Shown here piece after piece: positions 52,074-61,700 of a stretch of 64,000 bases of DNA. Within the stretch, counting starts at the first letter, position 1. Each line of letters opens with the position of its first letter. The stretch is taken from NCBI RefSeq assembly GCF_900091595.1, contig NZ_FMCW01000025.1, forward strand, positions 1-64,000, in the 5' to 3' direction. The DNA is from Micromonospora haikouensis. GTDB taxonomy: Bacteria; Actinomycetota; Actinomycetes; Mycobacteriales; Micromonosporaceae. The notes below the pieces were generated by a model, which saw only the letters and a program-made list of their open reading frames with translations, was not told the DNA's origin and searched no databases. A program made the translations under genes and the position numbers.

Positions 52074-53918
52074 GTGTGTGGGATCGCCGGTTGGGTGGCC
52101 TTCGGGCCGGATCTGCGCCAGTACCGGGAGACGGTGGCGGCCATGACCGCGGCGCTGGCGCACCGGGGGCCGGACGACCACGGGATCTGGTGCGACCGGC
52201 GGGCCGCGATCGGTCACTGCCGGCTGGCGGTGGTGGATCCGGTCGGCGGCGTCCAGCCGATGGTGGAGCGGTTCGCCGAGGGGCCGGTCGTGCTCGGGTA
52301 CGGCGGTGAGGTCTACAACCACCGGAGTCTGCGCGACGAACTCCGCCGGCGAGGTCACCGCTTCCGCAGCAGCGGCGACACCGAGGTGGTGCTCCGGGCG
52401 TACCTGGAGTGGGGCGATGCCTTCGTCAGCCGGCTGACCGGCATGTTCGCTGTGGCGCTGTGGGACGGCCGACGGGACCGCCTGCTGCTGGCCCGGGACC
52501 GGCTCGGCGTGAAGCCGCTGTACTACCGGGTCACCGACGACGGGGTGCTGTTCGGTTCGGAGCCCAAGGCCCTGCTCGCCCACCCGCTGGTCAGGGCGGT
52601 GCTCGACAGCGACGCCCTGCGCGAGTTGGCCGGGCTGACCTGCACCCCGGGCTACTGTCTGTGGCGGGGCATGCGCGCCCTGCGGCCGGGGCACCTGCTG
52701 GTGGTGGACCGCGCAGGTGCGGTCGAGCACGCGTACTGGGGGCTGACCGCGACCGGTTACGACGACGACCCCCGGCTGGCCGCCGCGACGGTACGGGAAC
52801 TGCTGGCCGACATCGTCGTGGCGCACCTGGACGCCGACGTGCCCGTCGGGCTTCTGCTCTCCGGCGGTCTGGACTCTACCGCCCTGACCGCGCTGGCCGC
52901 CGCGCACGCACCCGACCACCGACCGGCCACGTTCTCGCTCACCCTGACCAGCCCGTCCGGCGAGGGTGCCGGGCACGGCGAGCCGGACGTCGACCAGCCG
53001 TACGTGGAGCGGGTGGTGGCCGCGGTGGGCAGCGACCACCGGACCGTGCCGGTGGACCCGGTCTCCGCCGTCGCGCCGGCTGTCCGGGCGGCCACCGTGA
53101 CCGCCCGCGACGCACCCGCCGGGATGGTGAACCTGGACGGATCCCTGTACCTGTTCCTGCGGGACGTGCGCCGGCATCGCACCGTGGTGCTCTCCGGTGA
53201 GGGGGCCGACGAGGTGTTCGGCGGCTACCACTGGTTCCACGACCCGGTTGCCCGGGAGGCGGCGACGTTCCCGTGGCTTGCCCCGCCGTCGTCGCGGGGT
53301 GACCCGGTGGCGGCCGCTGCGACGGGCCGGGCGCCGTTGGCGGCCGGGTTCAGCGCCGAGCTGGACCTGTGGTCGTACGTCGACGCGCGGTACCGCGAGG
53401 CCCTGACCGAGGTGCCGGCCGGGGGCACCGGCGGGGCGACCGAACGGCGGCTCAGGGAGATCGGGTACCTGCATCTGACCCGGTTGCTGCCGGCGCTGCT
53501 GGAGCGCAAGGACCGCATCGGCATGGCACACGGCCTGGAGATCCGGGTGCCGTTCTGCGACCACCGGCTGGTCGAGTACGTGTTCGGCACCCCGTGGTCG
53601 GTCCGGGTCGCGGACGGGCGGGAGAAGTCCCTGCTCCGGATGGCAACGGCTGACCTGCTGCCGGAGCCGGTCCGACGCCGGCGCAAGAGCCACTACCCGT
53701 CCATGCTCGGCCGGCGGTACCTGGCCGAGGTGCAACGGCAGGCTCGCGCGCTGGTCACGGAGGACTCTTCGGACGCGCTGCGGTTCTTCGACGGCCGGTG
53801 GCTGCGTCGATCGGTCACGGCCGACCCCGGCGACCTGGACCCGACGGCGCGCGGGATGTTGGAGTGGCTGCTGGAGGCCGCCACCTGGTTCCGGCTCTAC
53901 CGGCCGGAGCTGCCGTGA
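52074..53918 (+). CDS. Glutamine-hydrolysing asparagine synthetase homologue (copy 1)
   Basis: 614 residues from the GTG at 52074, which puts the glutaminase Cys at position 2 (MCGIAGWVAF) as the family demands. The Ntn amidotransferase domain has HRGPDDHG, HCRLAVVDP and GGEVYNHRSL, with GGEVYN in place of the usual NGEIYN. The synthetase domain has the PP-loop LLSGGLDSTAL, VLSGEGADEVFGGY and GLEIRVPFCDHRLVEY. It should transfer ammonia to an adenylated carboxylate: aspartate, or a carboxyl group of the pathway product. It lies 15 bp after the thioesterase and ends 22 bp inside the convergent flavoenzyme gene. Confidence 0.92.
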   Translation: MCGIAGWVAFGPDLRQYRETVAAMTAALAHRGPDDHGIWCDRRAAIGHCRLAVVDPVGGVQPMVERFAEGPVVLGYGGEVYNHRSLRDELRRRGHRFRSSGDTEVVLRAYLEWGDAFVSRLTGMFAVALWDGRRDRLLLARDRLGVKPLYYRVTDDGVLFGSEPKALLAHPLVRAVLDSDALRELAGLTCTPGYCLWRGMRALRPGHLLVVDRAGAVEHAYWGLTATGYDDDPRLAAATVRELLADIVVAHLDADVPVGLLLSGGLDSTALTALAAAHAPDHRPATFSLTLTSPSGEGAGHGEPDVDQPYVERVVAAVGSDHRTVPVDPVSAVAPAVRAATVTARDAPAGMVNLDGSLYLFLRDVRRHRTVVLSGEGADEVFGGYHWFHDPVAREAATFPWLAPPSSRGDPVAAAATGRAPLAAGFSAELDLWSYVDARYREALTEVPAGGTGGATERRLREIGYLHLTRLLPALLERKDRIGMAHGLEIRVPFCDHRLVEYVFGTPWSVRVADGREKSLLRMATADLLPEPVRRRRKSHYPSMLGRRYLAEVQRQARALVTEDSSDALRFFDGRWLRRSVTADPGDLDPTARGMLEWLLEAATWFRLYRPELP

Positions 53919-55021
53919 GTCGGAGGCGGACCGGGATCGCCGGCGGGCGCGGCCAGGGCGGTGGCGCGGCGCAGCAGTTCCCGTGCCCAGCGGAAGTCGG
54001 TCTCGGTGGGCGCGAGGTCGAGGATGAACGCGCGCACCCCGCCGGCCAACTCCGCCGCCAGCACTGGGGCCAGGGTGTCGACACCACCGACCAGGTACGG
54101 GCAGTCCGCCCGCAGGCTGCGCATCGGTCCCGTCCAGAAGTGACCTGGCACAGCCCGTACATCGTCCGCCGAGCGGAACGCCTCGTGCCGCCAGAGCGCG
54201 TCGGTGTACCGCAACGCGGTCGCGCCGGCCTCCTCCAGACCGGGGTCGTGCGGGTACCGCTCCCGGGCCACCCGCCACGCCCGCCGGTCGTCGGCGCGGA
54301 CGATGAGGCCGGCGTACACGCCGGTCCGGTCGTCGACCCGGGGCGATCGGTCCGGGGACGTCGCCGCGGACTCCGGCGGCACCCTCGGCGAGATCATGCC
54401 GACGTGGGTCGCGCCGAGCGCCTGCGCGGTCTCCCGGGCGGCCGGGGAGTGTCCGGCCACGAACGGGACCGGACGCCAGCGGGGGCCGACGGGCAGCCGC
54501 AGCCGCGCCCCGCGCAGTTGGTAGAACTCGCCGTCGACAGTGACCGGCGCGGGATCGCCGGTCAGGCGCAGCACGATTTCCGCGTGTTCGCGCAGCCGTT
54601 GGTACCGGCGGTCGTGGTCGGTGTGGTCGCCGAGGGCCAGCCGGTCCGGTGTCGAGGTGCCGGCGACGAAGTTGAGGAAGATCGGGCGCCGGTGTCGGTA
54701 GGTGAGCGACGCGGCGAGTTGGGCGACCGCGAACGGGTGGTGGTAGACGGGGTTCACCGCCACCAACGGCAGGAGCCGGTCCGACACCGTCAGCGTGTGT
54801 TGGCCCACGAACCATGGGTCCACCAGCGTGTCGTTGCCGGTGTGGGCGAGTATGCCGGTGAATCCGTACCGGTCGGCGAGCCGGACCGTCGCGTCGAGCG
54901 CGGACCATGTGTGGGCCGGGTCGTGGTTGCGCCGGCTGATGGCGAAGAACCAGGGTGGGGCGGGGGTGGACGCCGGCTCGGCGGGCGGGTCACTGGTCAC
55001 GCCTCCATTGTTGGTCATCAT
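53897..55021 (-). CDS. Luciferase-like (LLM) flavin-dependent monooxygenase
   Basis: 374 residues with the bacterial-luciferase/alkanesulfonate-monooxygenase barrel. Landmarks are DATVRLADRYGFTGILAHTG, LPLVAVNPVYHHPFAVAQLA, FLNFVAGTSTP, the HTDHDRRYQRLREHAEIVLR helix, PVTVDGEFYQLRGARLRLP and PFVAGHSPAARETAQALGAT. It probably uses reduced FMN to hydroxylate or oxidise a pathway intermediate. Transcribed against its neighbours, it is the only minus-strand gene between 40.4 and 64 kb. It overlaps the end of asparagine synthetase copy 1 by 22 bp. ATG starts at 55021 and 55018 are both possible. Confidence 0.88.
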   Translation of the reverse strand: MMTNNGGVTSDPPAEPASTPAPPWFFAISRRNHDPAHTWSALDATVRLADRYGFTGILAHTGNDTLVDPWFVGQHTLTVSDRLLPLVAVNPVYHHPFAVAQLAASLTYRHRRPIFLNFVAGTSTPDRLALGDHTDHDRRYQRLREHAEIVLRLTGDPAPVTVDGEFYQLRGARLRLPVGPRWRPVPFVAGHSPAARETAQALGATHVGMISPRVPPESAATSPDRSPRVDDRTGVYAGLIVRADDRRAWRVARERYPHDPGLEEAGATALRYTDALWRHEAFRSADDVRAVPGHFWTGPMRSLRADCPYLVGGVDTLAPVLAAELAGGVRAFILDLAPTETDFRWARELLRRATALAAPAGDPGPPPTHGSSGR

Positions 55022-55104
55022 CGCGCCCTGGTGGGTGGTCGTGGTCGCCCGGATCGCGCGACGGCGGTCCGGCCAGGGCGCGTCGTCGGTCTGGGGAGGT
55101 GCTG

Positions 55105-56673
55105 ATGCCGGTGTCGGAGGAACCCGCGCTGTTCGGCGTGCGGTTGGCCGGGGTGGTCGCGTCGACGCCGGACGCGGTGGCGGTCGAGGACGACCGCGGT
55201 TTCGTCAGCTATGCGCAGTTGTACCGGCGTTCCGGTGAGCTGGCCCGCCGGCTCGCGGCGGCGGGCGCCGGCCCGGAACGCCGGGTCGCGGTGTGCCTGC
55301 CGCGCGGCCGTGATCTGGTGGTGGCGTTGCTGGCGGTGCTGCGCTGCGGTGCCGCGTTCGTGCCGATCGACGTGCACCATCCCGGACGCCGGCGGTGGGA
55401 GATCGTGCGGTCCAGCGGGGCCGTCGCCGTGCTGGCCGAGGAGGGGGCCGCGGCCGATCCGGGCGTGCCGACGATGCCCGTACGCTGGGCCGGGGCGTCA
55501 CCGGACCGGCGTCCGCTGCCGGCGATTCATCCGGAGCAGGCGGCGTACGTCATGTACACCTCCGGCTCCACGGGCACGGCGAAGGGGGTCGTGGTCTCGC
55601 ACGGCGGGTTGGCCCGGTATCTGGCCTGGGCGGCCACCCGCTACGTCCGGGGTGGACCGGCCCTCGTGTCGACCTCGCCCGCGTTCGACCTCACGGTCAC
55701 CGGCCTGTTCGCGCCCCTGTTGGTGGGCGCCCGGGTCGTCCTGCTCGCCGATCCGGCGCCGACGGCGCTGGCCTCGGCGCTGACCGCCCGGAGGTGGGGG
55801 TTGGTCAAGCTGACCCCGTCGCACCTCGACGCGGTGGCGGCGGCTCTGGCCCGGCGTCCGGACGTGCGGACCTCGGTGGACGTCCTCGTGGTCGGTGGTG
55901 AGCAGCTGTTCCGTGGCCAGGCCGAGCCGTGGTGGCGGGGCACGTCGCCGACCGAGGTGATCAACGAGTACGGCCCGACCGAGGCGGTCGTGGGCTGCTG
56001 TGTGCACGGGGTGAGCACCGGCGATCCCGAGGCCGTGCCGATCGGTACCGCGCTGCCGTACGCATCCGTGACCCTGGACGGCGCCGTCGCGCCCGGCGGC
56101 CGGGCCGAGCTGCACATCGGCGGGGCGGCGTTGGCGCGGGGCTACCTGGGGCTGCCGGGTCTGACCGCGGATAGGTTTCGGCCGGACCCCGGCTCTGCGG
56201 GGGCGCGCCGGTACCGTACCGGCGACCTGGCCAGCGTCGACTCCGGTGGGCTGCTGCACTTCCACGGTCGGGTCGACCGTCAGCTCAAGATCCGGGGGCA
56301 CCGGGTGGAGCCGGCCGAGGTCGAGGCGGCGTTGCGTCTGGTGCCGGGAGTCCGGGAGGCCGCGGTGTGCGGGCGGCCGGCCGCCGGACGGACGGTGCTG
56401 GTGGCGTACCTGGTCGCCGGACCGGGCGTCGGTCTCGACCGCGAGGGCGTGCGGCGGCACCTGGCTCAGCGCCTACCCGCGGCGAGCGTGCCGGCCCGGT
56501 TCGTGGTGGTGCCGGCGCTGCCGCGTACCGGCAACGGCAAGATCGACCACGCGTGGCTGGCCCGCGATCCGGAACGCGCGCTGCGCGTGGCCGCCTTGGC
56601 CCGCCTGCGTCTGGAACGGGACGCGGTGACGGCGGCCCTCCGTGGCGGGTCGTCTCCGGGCGGGCGGGCATAG
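55105..56673 (+). CDS. Free-standing NRPS adenylation enzyme, asparagine code
   Basis: 522 residues from the ATG at 55105, preceded by GGGGAGGT. It is a complete A domain: MYTSGSTGTAKGVVVSH as A3 (Pro replaced by Ala), FDLTVTGLF, KLTPSHL, NEYGPTEAVVG, YRTGDLASVD, and the A10 Lys in RTGNGKIDH. The specificity residues D-L-T-K-V-G-E-V-G plus K differ at one position from the asparagine code DLTKLGEVGK. There is no carrier domain, and the protein ends soon after A10, so asparaginyl-AMP must load a carrier elsewhere. It lies between two asparagine synthetase homologues, the second starting 2 bp after its stop. Confidence 0.9.
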   Translation: MPVSEEPALFGVRLAGVVASTPDAVAVEDDRGFVSYAQLYRRSGELARRLAAAGAGPERRVAVCLPRGRDLVVALLAVLRCGAAFVPIDVHHPGRRRWEIVRSSGAVAVLAEEGAAADPGVPTMPVRWAGASPDRRPLPAIHPEQAAYVMYTSGSTGTAKGVVVSHGGLARYLAWAATRYVRGGPALVSTSPAFDLTVTGLFAPLLVGARVVLLADPAPTALASALTARRWGLVKLTPSHLDAVAAALARRPDVRTSVDVLVVGGEQLFRGQAEPWWRGTSPTEVINEYGPTEAVVGCCVHGVSTGDPEAVPIGTALPYASVTLDGAVAPGGRAELHIGGAALARGYLGLPGLTADRFRPDPGSAGARRYRTGDLASVDSGGLLHFHGRVDRQLKIRGHRVEPAEVEAALRLVPGVREAAVCGRPAAGRTVLVAYLVAGPGVGLDREGVRRHLAQRLPAASVPARFVVVPALPRTGNGKIDHAWLARDPERALRVAALARLRLERDAVTAALRGGSSPGGRA

Positions 56674-56675
56674 CC

Positions 56676-58547
56676 GTGTGCGGTCTGGTGGCGGTCTGGT
56701 CGCCCGGGGCCGGGGTGGCGCTCGAGCACCTTGCTCCGATCGGGGTGTTGCGGCACCGGGGTCCGGATGGCACGGGGTGCTGGGTGGCCCCCTCCGGGCG
56801 GGCGGGGCTGGCTCAGGTCCGGCTGGCGGTGGTCGGGGTCGGCAACGGCGACCAGCCGGTGCGCAACGGGGCCGGCGACGTGCGGGCGGTGGTCAACGGG
56901 GAGTTCTACGACCATCGGCGGTGGCGGCGGGATCTGCAGGCCCGGGGACACCGGTTGCGCACCGACTCGGACAGCGAGATCGCCGTACATCTCTACGAGG
57001 AGGATCCGGCGGGATTCGTGGGCCTGCTGCGCGGCGAGTTCGCCGTGGTGCTCTGGGACGAGCGTCGGGGGCGGTTCCTGGCGGTCCGGGACCGGTTCGG
57101 CGTCAAGCCGTTGTACTACACCTGGATCGACGGGCGGCTGGTGGTGGCCTCCGAGGTCAAGGCGCTGTTCGCGGCGGGCGCGGTACCCCGTTGGGACGCC
57201 GAGTCCTTCCACGACCACCTGCACGCCTGTCTCGCGCCGGACCGGACGCTGTTCGCGGGCATCCTCCAGGTGCCGCCCGGTTGCCTGTTGCGTGCCGACG
57301 GCGACGGGGTGCGGGTCGTGCGGTACTGGGACCTCGACTACCCACCGGCTGCGGCGGTGGCCGGTCCGGCCGGCCCCGATGGTGCGGCTGCGGCCCTGGT
57401 GCGGGGCCACGTCGAGGAGGCGGTCCGGCTTCGGCTGGTGGCCGACGTGCCGGTGGGCTTCCACCTCAGCGGCGGGCTCGACTCGTCGGCGGTGGTCGGG
57501 GTCGCCGCCGAGCATGGTCCGGTGCGGACGTTCACCGTACGGTTCCCCGGTTCCGTTTTGGACGAGGGCGAGGTGGCCGGGCGGACGGCGGCGCACTGGG
57601 GGGCGGACCACCACGAGGTGAGGTTGGATCCCGCGCGGCTTGCGGCAAACTTCCCGGCGGCGGCACGCCTCGGGGAGATGCTCCAGGAGAACGGCCATGG
57701 CACCGCCCGGCTCGCGCAGAGCGCCGCGATCCGGCGGGCCGGGCTGCGGGTGGCGCTGGCGGGCGAGGGCGGTGACGAGCTCTTTCTCGGCTACCGGCAC
57801 CTGCACGGCGACCTTGCCCTGGGCGCGGTCGCGGACCCCGAGGTTCGGCGGCGGTACGCCGGTGTGCTCGCCGGCGCGTCGGCCCCGCCGACGCTGCGCG
57901 GCGCCCTCGATCGGTTGGGGTTTCTGCCGGGCTGGCTGGTCGACCGGCACCTGACCACCACCTCGGCGGTCCGACCGTTGCTGCACGCGGGGCTAAGGGA
58001 GCGGTTCGCCGGGCGCGACAGCATCGCAGGAATCATCGACGCGGCCTGGCACCAGCTCGACGGGCGGGCACCGGTGCACCAGTCGCTCTACCTCTTCCTG
58101 CGGACCTGGTTCTGCAACTACATCCTGGCCGCGGAACGGCTGGACATGTCCCGTTCGGTGGAGGTGCGGCTGCCGTTGCTGGATCACCGGTTGTTCGAGG
58201 CGGTGCGGTCGCTGCCATTGGTCGAGTTCGGTCGAGGGCGGGTCAAGCAGGTGTTCCGCGACGCGATGGCTGGCTACGTCACCGAGGAGGTACGCGTGGG
58301 GGAGAAGCGCCCGTTCTTCGCCCCGCCGGATCGCCGTCCGGCCCGCGCGGCCGCCGGAATCCGGCGCTGGATCGACGCGGGCGTGCTCGACGGTGTCGAG
58401 CTGTTCGACCTGGTTGCGGTGCGGGCTCTGCTCGATCGACTGGCCGACGACGATGGTGTGGCCAGCCCGACGTCCGACCGTCTGCTGCGTCTGGTCGCCG
58501 GCGTGTGTGCGCTGCGGGTCCGGTATGACGTCGTCGGCCAGCGGTGA
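56676..58547 (+). CDS. Glutamine-hydrolysing asparagine synthetase homologue (copy 2)
   Basis: 623 residues from the GTG at 56676 (MCGLVAVWSPG, Cys2 kept). The glutaminase domain is intact (LRHRGPDGTG, AQVRLAVVGVGN, NGEFYDHRRWRRDL), as is the synthetase domain (HLSGGLDSSAVVG, ALAGEGGDELFLGY, SVEVRLPLLDHRLFEAVRS). It diverges widely from copy 1, so this is not a recent duplication. It is coupled to the asparagine A domain (2-bp gap). One copy may supply asparagine while the other amidates the product, but the sequence does not show which. Confidence 0.92.
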   Translation: MCGLVAVWSPGAGVALEHLAPIGVLRHRGPDGTGCWVAPSGRAGLAQVRLAVVGVGNGDQPVRNGAGDVRAVVNGEFYDHRRWRRDLQARGHRLRTDSDSEIAVHLYEEDPAGFVGLLRGEFAVVLWDERRGRFLAVRDRFGVKPLYYTWIDGRLVVASEVKALFAAGAVPRWDAESFHDHLHACLAPDRTLFAGILQVPPGCLLRADGDGVRVVRYWDLDYPPAAAVAGPAGPDGAAAALVRGHVEEAVRLRLVADVPVGFHLSGGLDSSAVVGVAAEHGPVRTFTVRFPGSVLDEGEVAGRTAAHWGADHHEVRLDPARLAANFPAAARLGEMLQENGHGTARLAQSAAIRRAGLRVALAGEGGDELFLGYRHLHGDLALGAVADPEVRRRYAGVLAGASAPPTLRGALDRLGFLPGWLVDRHLTTTSAVRPLLHAGLRERFAGRDSIAGIIDAAWHQLDGRAPVHQSLYLFLRTWFCNYILAAERLDMSRSVEVRLPLLDHRLFEAVRSLPLVEFGRGRVKQVFRDAMAGYVTEEVRVGEKRPFFAPPDRRPARAAAGIRRWIDAGVLDGVELFDLVAVRALLDRLADDDGVASPTSDRLLRLVAGVCALRVRYDVVGQR

Positions 58548-58578
58548 CCGCACGGATGGTTCGCGTGATCCGACCCAT

Positions 58579-58607
58579 TGCTCTTGCCAGCCACCGTCAC
58601 TACGATT
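58579..58607 (+). promoter_or_regulatory. Possible promoter for the last NRPS gene
   Basis: TTGCTC and TACGAT are separated by 17 bp in the 190-bp gap after asparagine synthetase copy 2. The -10 fits TAnnnT. It would give a leader of about 125 bases. Confidence 0.35.
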
Positions 58608-58737
58608 GACGTGCTTGCATGTGTCGATCATTGGGCTGGCTCGGGGTGATCTCTGATGGCTGCTGAACCTGGTCCGACGGGTTGGGCGACGAGTGTGATG
58701 CCGCCGCGATCGACCGCCTTCCCGGCCTGAGCACGCC

Positions 58738-61700
58738 GTGCTCCCGGCCGTCACCGACGATTCGAGGTTCCTCGCCTCTCCGGCCCAGGACCTGCTGTGG
58801 CGCCTGGACCGCGCCGGCGCCGCCGTAACCCCCGTCCGGATCCGGGTGCGCGCGCACGGGCCGGTCGACGTCGCCCGGCTCGCCGCCGCAGCGCGCGCCA
58901 CGATCCAGCGGCACGAGGCTCCCCGCACCACGATGGGCGATCTGGGAAACGGCACCGCGACCCAGACTGTGCACCCCGAGCCGGCACCGGAAGCGGTCGC
59001 GGTCGACGCGACCGGCCCGGACACCCCGCCGGTTGACATCGGCGCGGACGTGGCGACGGTGCGCGGCCAGCGGCTGGACCTCGCCATCGGGCCGGCACTG
59101 CGGATCCACCTCGTGCCGGCGCCGGACCGGGCGGTCGAGATCCTGGTGGTCGGGCATCCCGCCGTCGTCGACCGCACCTCGCTACGGTTGCTGGTGGCCG
59201 AACTCGCGCTACGGTACGCGCAGCCGGAGCACGATCACGGGCGCCCACTGCACGGCGACCCGGACGAGGTGCTCCAGTACGCCGACTTCGCGGCCTGGCA
59301 CCACGACCTGCTCGAGTCCACCGACGGCGCCGCCGAACGGCGCGTCTGGGACGAGCAACTGGCGGCATCCGGGCCTGACCCCGCGCCGCCTGTGGCCGGT
59401 GGCGCCGCCCGGACGGTGGACTGGCGCTGGGCGCCCGAGTTCACCGCCCGGCTGGCCGCCCTCGGCGCGGAACTCGGCCTCCGCGTGCCGGACCTGGTGG
59501 CCGGCGTGTTCGCCGCCGTCGCCGCCCGGTTCACCGGTGCCACCACCGTGGGCCTCGACGTCGTCGACCCGGCCCGTGGATACCCCGCCCTCGCCCGCGC
59601 CGTGGGCCCCTTCGCCCGGACCGTCCCGGTGCCGGTGCAGGTCGATCCCGACCTGCCCGCGGCCGACCTGCTCGCCACGTTCGCCAACGACCTCGCCGAG
59701 CGCCGCGCCCTCATCGATCACCTCGATCCCCGCCGGGCCGCACCCCGTGGCACGACCCCGCGGTGCGGCTTCGAGTACGCCGAGGCGCCCACCCCGATCA
59801 CCGCCGGCGACGTGGTCCTCCACGTCCTGGCCGAGACCGACCTCGTCGACGCGTACCCGACCGGCCCGTCCGGGCTGCGGCTGGCCTGCCTCGACGGCGA
59901 CGGCGGGATGACGCTCCGGCTCGGATACCAGGACGGGACGCTCACCGCGGCGGCCGCGGCCGGCTTCGGCGAGTGCCTCGCCCACGCGCTGCATGACCTG
60001 GCGGAGCGCCCCCGGACCCCGGTGGGCCGGCTCCGTCTCCTCACCGACGCGCACCGTGCCCGGCTACTGGCACGTGGCCGGGCGACCGAGCCCGGCGGGT
60101 GGACCCGACCGGTCCAGGACACGATCGCCGAACAGGCGGCCCGGACGCCGGACGCCGTCGCCGTCGTCGCCGGGCCGGACGAGCTGACCTACCGCGACCT
60201 CGACCGGCGGGCCGAGCGACTCGCCGACTACCTGCACCAGCTCGGGGTCGTCCCGGGGGAGCCGGTCCTGGTCAGCCTCGACCGGCGGGTCGAACTACCG
60301 GTGGCGGTCCTGGGCGTGCTCAAGGCGAAGGCGGCGTTCGTGCCGGTCGACCCGGTGCATCCGCCCCGCCGGCTGGCCCGGCTGCTCGCCGACACCGGCG
60401 CCCGGGTCCTCATCGGAACCGCTGCGCACCGCGCGGAGCCGCTGCTCGCCGGCGCCCGGCACCGGATCGTGCCCACGCAGGACGAGCCTGCGGTGGCGGC
60501 CGCCCTTCCCCGGCCGCCCTTACCACCGACCGGACCCGACGACCTCGCCTACGTCCTCTACACGTCGGGCACGACCGGGCACCCCAGCGGGGTACTGGTG
60601 ACCCACGGCGGACTGGCCAACTACCTCGGATGGTGCGTCGGCGCGTACGGGATGCGGGACGGCACGGGCGTGCTCACCCACTCGTCCATCGGCTTCGACT
60701 TCACCCTCACCACCCTGCTCGCCCCGCTCCTGGTCGGGCAGCGCGTCGTACTCCTCGCCGACGGCGGGGTCACCGCCGTGGCGGCGGCCCTGCGGGCGGG
60801 AACCGACCTGACTCTGGTCAAGCTCACCCCCACCCACCTGGATTTGCTCGCCCCCATGCTGCCGGCCGGCGACCTGGCCGGCGCGGTGCGCACCCTGGTC
60901 GTCGGCGGTGAGGCGTTGGACGCCCGATCGATCGCCCCGTTCCGCGACGCCGGAACGCGGGTGGTCAACGAGTACGGCCCGACCGAGACCGTGGTGGGTA
61001 GCACGGCCCACCACGTCGGCGTGGCGGACCCGGGTTTCGGGCCGGTGCCGATCGGACGTCCGATCGCCGGTACCGTCGTCTCGTTGCGGGCCCGTGCCAC
61101 GGCGGAAGGCGACGGCACCCTGCCCGACATGGTGCCCGACGGCGCGGTCGGCGAACTCTATATCGGTGGATCCGGTGTCGCCGCCGGCTACCTCAACCAG
61201 CCGGAGCTGACCCGGCGGCGGTTCCTCACCGATCCCGCCGATCCCGACCCGGGCCGCTGGTACCGAACCGGCGACCTCGGCCGCTGGGGGCCCGGCGGCG
61301 TCCTGGAGTACCTGGGCCGGGCCGACAGCCAGGTGAAGGTCAACGGCGTGCGAATCGAGCCCGGTGAGATCGAGGCGGTCCTGCTCGACCACCCGGACGT
61401 GACCGCGGCGGTGGTCGTGCTGCGGCGCGACGAGGACCCCGGCGGGTCCTCGCCGCTGGGCGGCCACCCGTTCCTCGCCGCGTACGTGGTCGGCGGCGGG
61501 CCGGGCCCGGCGGTGGACCGCACGGCGCTGCTGCGGCACTGCCGGGAGCGACTGCCCGAGCAACTCGTCCCGCGCGCGGTCCTGGTCCTGCCCAGCCTGC
61601 CGCTGACGGTCAACGGGAAGCTGGACCGGGCCCGGCTGCCGAAGCCGGACGTCCGGGTACGCCCCGACGTCGACCTGGTCGCCCCGCGTACCGACGTCGA

